Program-made: the position numbers and the translations under genes
Assembly (NCBI GenBank): GCA_035534435.1
Contig: DATLRX010000025.1
Location: 1 to 19,068, forward strand
Length of the DNA: 19,068 bases
Origin: Palsa-851 sp035534435
GTDB lineage: Bacteria; Chloroflexota; Dormibacteria; Aeolococcales; Aeolococcaceae
Direction of reading: 5' to 3'
In this document: piece by piece, positions 14,094 to 19,068 of the stretch
Layout of the letters: the number at the start of each line of letters is the position of its first letter
Position numbering within the stretch: the stretch's first letter is position 1
The notes under the pieces: generated by a model
Database searches by the model: none
What the model was told of the DNA's origin: nothing
What the model saw: only the letters and a program-made list of their open reading frames with translations

Positions 14094-14747
14094 ATGAACC
14101 CACGCACATGGCCCAAGGAGCTGCTCATCAGCCTCCGCCTCACGATTGCCCTCGCGGCAATGGTGATCGTCTACACGTTCGTCGTCACCGGGATCTCGCA
14201 GGTTGCTTTCAACAGCAACGCCAACGGCAGTCTCGTCTCGGTCGACGGCAAGGTCGTCGGTTCGACGATGATCGGGCAGAGTTGCCCACAGGAGAAGGTC
14301 GCGTCCGACGGCAGCCTCCGCATCACCATTGACACGAAGTACTTCCAGGGACGTCTCTCCTACACGGTCAACGCGAACACCGCTTCGCTGCAGCCGTGCA
14401 ACGCGGCGAACTCGGTCGGGAGCAACCTGGGTCCATCCAACCCGATCCTGCTCGAGACCACCAGGGCCGCCGTTGCCGCCTACGAGCGGGCCGGCGTGGC
14501 GGCGCCGATACCGATCGATCTCGTCACATCGGACTTCACGGGGTTCGATCCGGATATCACGGAGGCGGCCGCACTGGCGCAGGTGAACATGGTGGCGAAC
14601 GCCCGCGGGCTCGACGCCACCAAGGTGCGGGCGCTCGTCGAGTCCCAGGTGCAGGGCCGGATCCTCTGGGTCTTCGGGGAACCGGTGGTCAACGTGCTCC
14701 AGCTCAACCTCGCACTGAACGCGCAGCAGTCCAGCCTCGCGGGATGA
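14094..14747 (+). CDS. kdpC: K+-transporting ATPase subunit C (KdpC)
   Basis: 217-aa accessory subunit, slightly longer than the common 190 aa. One N-terminal membrane helix (about residues 14-36) is followed by an extracytoplasmic domain. Family motifs present: GSTMIGQ, YFQGR, SVGSNLGPSNP, and FTGFDPDITEAAALAQ with the downstream ARGL segment. The extra length lies in loops such as DGKVVGS...SCPQEKVASDGSLRITIDTKYF. Two cysteines in the outer domain (SCPQ and QPCNAAN) could form a disulfide. KdpC stabilises ATP binding and helps assembly of the pump. Last gene of kdpFABC; a 39-base gap separates it from the KdpD-like gene. Confidence 0.94.
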   Translation: MNPRTWPKELLISLRLTIALAAMVIVYTFVVTGISQVAFNSNANGSLVSVDGKVVGSTMIGQSCPQEKVASDGSLRITIDTKYFQGRLSYTVNANTASLQPCNAANSVGSNLGPSNPILLETTRAAVAAYERAGVAAPIPIDLVTSDFTGFDPDITEAAALAQVNMVANARGLDATKVRALVESQVQGRILWVFGEPVVNVLQLNLALNAQQSSLAG

Positions 14748-14786
14748 CACGTTCGCCGGACGCTCGAGGCGATCATCATTAGTCGC

Positions 14787-17054
14787 ATGGGCGACACGAT
14801 CGCCACCGGCGCGGCGCCGGTTCCGGCGACCAGCGTTGCGCGGGGCCACCTCCGTGTGTTCCTCGGCGCGACGCCGGGCAGCGGCAAGACGTTCGCCATG
14901 CTGCGCGAGGCACACGACCGGCGCTCGCAGGGTGAGGACGTCGTCGCAGGCTACATCGAGACGCACGGCCGCAAGCTCACCGAGCAGGCGGTCGGCAGCC
15001 TCGAGGTGGTCCCCCGCCTCCACATCGAGTACCACGGCAAGCTCATGGAGGAGATGGATCTCGACGGGATCCTCGCGAGGCATCCCCAGGTGGTGCTCGT
15101 CGACGAGATCGCGCACACCAACGTTCCGGGCGTCCGCCACGCGAAGCGGTACCAGGACGTCGAGGAGATCCTCGACGCGGGGATCGACGTCGTGACCACC
15201 GTCAACGTGCAACACCTCGAGTCAGTGAAGGATCTCGCCGAGCTCATCACCGGCATCCCGGTGCGGGAGACGCTGCCCGATCAGGTTCTTGACAATGCTG
15301 ACGAGATCCAGTTCATCGACATCTCGCCCGAGGCTCTGCGCAAGCGTATGCGTCACGGCAACATCTACGCACCCGAGAAGATCGACACCGCCCTGACCAA
15401 CTTCTTCCGCCCCGGCAACCTCGCGGCGCTGCGCGAGATCGCGCTCCGCCTGGTGGCGCAGACCGTGGGACGAGCGCGCGGTGCCATCCGCCCCGCACCG
15501 CAGGATGTGCTCGTTGCAGTCAGCGGACGCGAGAGCAGCGGCCCGCTGATCCGGCGCGCAAGCCGTCTGGCCCGTCGATTCGGCGGCTTCTGCACCGTGC
15601 TCGTGGTGCTCGATCACCACGACGAAGCGACCGAACGTGGACGGACGAAGTCACGAGAGCTCGCGGAGCTGCTGCAGTGCGGCTTCCTCGAGCGTGCCGG
15701 GACGGTCACCGAATCCGTCATCAGCGTCGCGCACGAGCTGGCCGTGCAACACGTCGTCGTCGGCGAGGCCGCGCACCAGGGCGTGCGCGGACGGCTGCAT
15801 CGAGGGCTCATCGACCGGCTGATCACGGACCTGCCTGACGTCAGCGTCCATGTGGTGGCGAGGCCTTCGGGGACGCCGGCCGGCGCACACAGCTCGCCCC
15901 AGGAGCGGCCCGACTCGGAGATGCTGCTGCGGGCGCTGCACGCGTCGGCGAGTCGCGCGGGGCTCCGCACCTATCTCGGCTACGCGCGCGGCGTCGGCAC
16001 GACGATCGCGATGCTCGACGAAGCGAGCCGGCGCCGGCAGCGCGGGACCGATGTGGTGGTCGCCGCAGTGAAGACGGACGGACGCTCGCGCTGTGAGCTT
16101 GCGTTGCAGGGACTCGAGATCCTCGGTGGGCCGAACTCGCCGGCGGTACAGGCGCGCGTCGACGTCGACGCCCTCCTGCGCCGCAACCCCGAGGTTGCCT
16201 GCCTCGACGACCTCGCCGCACTCGACACCGAGGGCCGGCCGATCACCGACTCCGTTCCCCGGCTCCTCGGCGCCGGGATGATGCTGATCGCGACCCTGCA
16301 CCTCACCGACATCCGCAGCACAGTCGAAGGCATGGGCGCGATGCTCGGTGATCGTCCGCAACACGTCGTCGACGACGCCTTGCTCGATCTGATCACCGAG
16401 CTCGAGATTGTTGACATCACCCCGTCGCAGCTGGACGAGCGCCTCAGGCGCGGGGAGATCCTGCCGGCGAGCGAGGCCGCGCAGGCGCGCACCCGGGCAT
16501 TTCGTCCGCAGGTGCTCGCCTCGTTGCGCGAGCTTGCGTTCCGGCTGCTGGCGGAGCACACCGATCGGCGCCTGGTCGCATACATGCGCGACCGGGGCAT
16601 CGAGACGCCGTGGGAGGTGAAGCCACGCGTCATGCTGTGCGTCCCTCCCCGCACGGGGATGGAGGACGTGATCGCGACCACTGCAACCCTGGCCGCCCGG
16701 CTTGACGGCAAGATGACCGCGGTCACCGTGCGTGATCGCGAGCGGTCCGAGCAGGAGATGCTGCTGTTGGGCACGTACGCGGCGCTGACGCACCAGGCGG
16801 ACGGCACCTTCGTCACGCTCTACGAGAAGGATGCGGCGACGGCGCTCACGCAGTACGCGCGGAAGATCCTTGCCACCGAGATCGTCGTCACACGCGGACG
16901 CGGACGTCGCGGCAACCTGCGCAAGCTGATCGAGCTTCTCACCGACGTCGACATCCACGTGCTCCCGAACCCACGCGAGAACAACGCCGCCCGAGCGCTA
17001 CGCGACGGTCGCCGCCTCGGGACTCTCCGCAGGTTCCGCCGGCGCCGCGGGTAA
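14787..17054 (+). CDS. tandem-duplicated KdpD sensor + USP protein, no membrane or kinase part
   Basis: 755-aa soluble protein built as KdpD-USP-KdpD-USP. Copy 1: sensor-KdpD domain at about 20-230 with Walker A GATPGSGKT (27-35), Walker B VVLVDE (to Glu107), AHTNVPG...RYQDVEEIL, VNVQHLES and ALTNFFRPGNLAALRE. A universal-stress domain follows at about 238-360. Copy 2: about 378-605, where the P-loop reads GYARGVGTT (398-406) with the Lys replaced by Thr and Walker B reads VACLDD. Its end (AFRPQVLASLRELAFRLLAEHTD) still matches copy 1. A second USP domain spans about 612-735. Canonical KdpD continues into DUF4118 and a kinase; here both are absent. It follows kdpC, so it is probably a trans-acting K+/nucleotide sensor subunit; copy 2 looks unable to use ATP normally. 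Confidence 0.88.
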   Translation: MGDTIATGAAPVPATSVARGHLRVFLGATPGSGKTFAMLREAHDRRSQGEDVVAGYIETHGRKLTEQAVGSLEVVPRLHIEYHGKLMEEMDLDGILARHPQVVLVDEIAHTNVPGVRHAKRYQDVEEILDAGIDVVTTVNVQHLESVKDLAELITGIPVRETLPDQVLDNADEIQFIDISPEALRKRMRHGNIYAPEKIDTALTNFFRPGNLAALREIALRLVAQTVGRARGAIRPAPQDVLVAVSGRESSGPLIRRASRLARRFGGFCTVLVVLDHHDEATERGRTKSRELAELLQCGFLERAGTVTESVISVAHELAVQHVVVGEAAHQGVRGRLHRGLIDRLITDLPDVSVHVVARPSGTPAGAHSSPQERPDSEMLLRALHASASRAGLRTYLGYARGVGTTIAMLDEASRRRQRGTDVVVAAVKTDGRSRCELALQGLEILGGPNSPAVQARVDVDALLRRNPEVACLDDLAALDTEGRPITDSVPRLLGAGMMLIATLHLTDIRSTVEGMGAMLGDRPQHVVDDALLDLITELEIVDITPSQLDERLRRGEILPASEAAQARTRAFRPQVLASLRELAFRLLAEHTDRRLVAYMRDRGIETPWEVKPRVMLCVPPRTGMEDVIATTATLAARLDGKMTAVTVRDRERSEQEMLLLGTYAALTHQADGTFVTLYEKDAATALTQYARKILATEIVVTRGRGRRGNLRKLIELLTDVDIHVLPNPRENNAARALRDGRRLGTLRRFRRRRG

Positions 17055-18191
17055 TGTGAACGCCAGGACGGCACCGCCGCCGGGCTCGGGATCGTCGAGC
17101 CAGACCCGTCCGGCGTGCGCCTCGATGATGCCGCTGACGATCGAGAGACCGAGGCCCGTTCCGTCGGAGCTCGACTGCTCATCGCGAACGAACCGTTCGA
17201 AGATCCGGTCACGCAGGTCATTCGGGACACCCGGACCGTGATCGATCACCCTCGTGACGACCGTGCCTCGAACCCCTGGCGCGACGTCGATCTCGATCGG
17301 CGTCCCGGCCGGCGCGTAGCGATCCGCATTCGCCAGGAGGTTGTCGAACACCTGACCGAGGCGGTCCCAGTCGGCGACCGCCTCGACCCAACCCGGCTCG
17401 ATGACGACGTTCACCCGCCGCTCCGGGCGTGTCGTCCGTAGACGCTCCGCCGCCGCTTCCGCGGCCGCCGCGACGTCGGTCGGCTCGAGGCGCAACTCGA
17501 GCGCGTGCCCCTCGATGCGGGCGAGGTCGAGCATGTCCCCGACGAGGCGGTCCAGCCGCCGCGACTGCGTCACGATCCCGGCGAGCCCGTCGTGCACCGC
17601 CGGCGAGACGTCCGTCCGCGCCAGCAGCACCGTCGCGCCGGTCAGGATGCTCGCGAGCGGCGTGCGCAACTCGTGGCTCACGTTCTGCAGCAACTCACGC
17701 CGGATCCGATCCGCGTCACGCAGCGCCGAAACCTGTTGCTGTATCTGGGCGAGACGGACCGCCGTCCTGGCCGCGCCGGCCTGCTCGCGGTACAAACGCT
17801 CGAGCTCGACGTTGGCCTCGCGAAGCGTTCGCGTGAGTGCGCGCTCCGCGAGCGACGAGTGCCGCCGCTGTGCAGCCACACCGCCAACAGCCCCCGCGGT
17901 GGCGAAGAAGATGACGAGATAGACGAGGTCGCTCGGGTTCGCGAGGCTCAGGCTGTTGATCGGCGGGACGAAGAAGTAATCGGCGAGCACCGACGACATT
18001 GCCGCTGCGATCAGCGCCGGGATGAATCCCGCGAGCAATCCGAGGGACACGACGATGCCGAGGTACAGGAAGACATATGCGCGCGCATCGGCCGCGGGCA
18101 GCCGGTCGAGCACCACGGTCAGCAACGGTGGAGCCAAGAGCCCGACGGCGGCTCCGATGCCGAGCATCCGATCGATCGGTGGTCGTGTCAT
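16998..18191 (-). CDS. DUF4118 membrane histidine kinase, KdpD C-terminal-like
   Basis: 397-aa sensor kinase. Four membrane segments at about residues 9-28, 38-56, 57-70 and 88-107 with the DUF4118 loop DYFFVPP (71-77), then a coiled-coil-like helix (about 112-165). HisKA has NVSHELRTPLASI with His173. The ATPase domain shows the N-box VFDNLLANADRYAP (Asn284), G1 DHGPGVP (Asp317) and G2 GTGLGLSIV. The EQSSSDGTGLGLS segment and RLVGDMLDLARIEG resemble KdpD kinases. The N-terminal KdpD/USP part is missing and is found in the facing gene. It is the best candidate partner of the KdpE-like regulator (inference). Its start overlaps the exonuclease stop as ATGA; its 3' end overlaps the opposing gene by 57 bases. 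Confidence 0.9.
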   Translation of the reverse strand: MTRPPIDRMLGIGAAVGLLAPPLLTVVLDRLPAADARAYVFLYLGIVVSLGLLAGFIPALIAAAMSSVLADYFFVPPINSLSLANPSDLVYLVIFFATAGAVGGVAAQRRHSSLAERALTRTLREANVELERLYREQAGAARTAVRLAQIQQQVSALRDADRIRRELLQNVSHELRTPLASILTGATVLLARTDVSPAVHDGLAGIVTQSRRLDRLVGDMLDLARIEGHALELRLEPTDVAAAAEAAAERLRTTRPERRVNVVIEPGWVEAVADWDRLGQVFDNLLANADRYAPAGTPIEIDVAPGVRGTVVTRVIDHGPGVPNDLRDRIFERFVRDEQSSSDGTGLGLSIVSGIIEAHAGRVWLDDPEPGGGAVLAFTLPAAPAEPAESPEAATVA

Positions 18192-19066
18192 TCGAGTCGG
18201 CGTACGGTCGCCGCAAGGTGCTGGTTCAGGGCGTCCACGAGCCGTGATGCGGACGCCTGCAGACCATTGCGTGCCATCAGCGTGTTGAGCCCGTCCGGGT
18301 CGACGGGGTAGTGATCGCGTCGCCCCCGCGGCAGTTCGACTGGAAGATCCCGCACTGGTGGGACGACGCGCATCGCTCGAGTGAGGTAGTCGCGATTGGC
18401 GTCGCTGAGGCGCCCCGCCGCGATCAGCGCGTCGATGCTGCCGTGCTCACGCACCATCGACGCGGCCGCGACGGCGCCGACACCTTTGAGCCCCGGAAGC
18501 CCGTCGGACGGATCGCCGCGAAGCATCGCGAACGCGGCGTAACTGCGGCCCGGGATCGCGTACTTGTGCATGACCGCAGCCTCATCGACGATGTCCCAGG
18601 AGCCCTTCTCCGGGTACAGGACTGCGACGCGCGGGTCTTCGATCAGCGCGAAGAGGTCGCGATCACCGCTCACGATCTCGACCGTCCCCTCGGCTTTCGC
18701 GGTCCAAGTGGCGATGACGTCCTCGGCCTCATAGTCGGGAACGCCGGCCGAGTCGATCCCGATTGCGGCGAGGAACGCGTCGATGATCGGCATCTGCGGG
18801 ATCAGCCCCGGCGGGATCGGTTCAGCAACGCGCTGAGCCTTGTAGCTGGGGAGCAGCGCCACGCGCCATTCCGGCCGCCAGTCCGCGTCTCCCGCAACTG
18901 CGAGGTGCAGCGGCTCGCGCGTCCCGAGCATCCGTGTGAGCGTCTCGAAGAAACCGCGCACGGCGTTGACGGTGCGTCCGTCCGGCGACCGCACCGTCTT
19001 GGGAACGCCGTAGAACGCGCGGAAGATGAGGCTGGACCCGTCGATGAGCATCCAGTCGCAGGACAT
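18188..19066 (-). CDS. 5'-3' exonuclease (FEN/Pol I 5'-nuclease family)
   Basis: 292-aa stand-alone flap-endonuclease-type nuclease, like the 5'-nuclease domain of DNA polymerase I without the polymerase. It removes RNA primers or flaps. Metal-binding motifs: MLIDGSSLIFRAFYG (Asp9), R...LPSYKAQR, DYEAEDVIAT, SGDRDLFALI, and the helix-hairpin-helix GDPSDGLPGLKGVGAVAA. All key acidic residues appear to be present. The ATG at 19066 is two bases from the window edge, so a longer N-terminus cannot be excluded, but the motif position is normal. Its stop overlaps the histidine-kinase start (ATGA), making an unexpected two-gene unit. Confidence 0.93.
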   Translation of the reverse strand: MSCDWMLIDGSSLIFRAFYGVPKTVRSPDGRTVNAVRGFFETLTRMLGTREPLHLAVAGDADWRPEWRVALLPSYKAQRVAEPIPPGLIPQMPIIDAFLAAIGIDSAGVPDYEAEDVIATWTAKAEGTVEIVSGDRDLFALIEDPRVAVLYPEKGSWDIVDEAAVMHKYAIPGRSYAAFAMLRGDPSDGLPGLKGVGAVAAASMVREHGSIDALIAAGRLSDANRDYLTRAMRVVPPVRDLPVELPRGRRDHYPVDPDGLNTLMARNGLQASASRLVDALNQHLAATVRRLE

Positions 19067-19068
19067 CG

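Noticed and set aside
17185..17199. CGAAC...GTTCG inverted repeat resembling a second LexA box
   Set aside because: The spacer is five bases, not four, and the site is inside the 3' coding part of the histidine kinase, far from any promoter.

Overview
The window is a compact stretch of a high-GC bacterial chromosome (roughly two thirds G+C by eye). About 21 genes are supported, including two micro-ORFs of 28 and 31 codons. No rRNA, tRNA, CRISPR array, insertion sequence or integrase is visible. GTG and TTG starts, ATGA or few-base gene overlaps, promoters whose -10 element lies 6-7 bases before the start codon, a CGAAC-N4-GTTCG (Gram-positive/actinobacterial type) LexA box and a sortase point to a high-GC monoderm lineage such as Actinomycetota, Chloroflexota or Dormibacterota. 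This placement is inference only.

Left part (1-5.6 kb): a Gly-rich double zinc-ribbon protein translationally coupled to a small beta-rich protein, then a sortase. On the minus strand, a probable operon encodes an HMG-CoA-lyase-family enzyme, an acyl-CoA carboxylase carboxyltransferase subunit (TTG start, 8-base overlap) and a DedA membrane protein. Ribonuclease HII follows on the plus strand, and an FmdB-type zinc ribbon on the minus strand.

Middle (5.6-7.2 kb): a small helix-hairpin-helix-like protein is transcribed from a textbook promoter with a LexA-type SOS box between -35 and -10, probably as a leaderless mRNA. Next comes a two-gene unit: a single-pass membrane protein with a very strong ribosome binding site, overlapped by a protein with a C-terminal winged-helix-like domain.

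Right part (7.2-19 kb): a potassium-homeostasis island. It starts with a lipoprotein and a two-helix membrane protein that share a similar extracytoplasmic beta-domain. The second overlaps an OmpR-family response regulator (KdpE-like). A DUF4118+GAF-like membrane protein follows, then a regulatory region with two matching direct-repeat/-10 modules, a 28-aa membrane micro-protein and kdpFABC. After kdpC lies a 755-aa soluble protein carrying the KdpD sensor+USP module twice, the second copy with a broken P-loop. Converging on it, and overlapping its 3' end, is a DUF4118 histidine kinase that is ATGA-coupled to an upstream 5'-3' exonuclease.

The most interesting point is that every module of a canonical KdpD sensor kinase is present, but spread over three separate polypeptides with duplications, around an otherwise ordinary kdpFABC transporter. 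The working model is that the KdpD-N/USP protein and the DUF4118-GAF protein act in trans on the DUF4118 kinase, which phosphorylates the KdpE-like regulator. That regulator would then activate the twin boxes upstream of kdpF.
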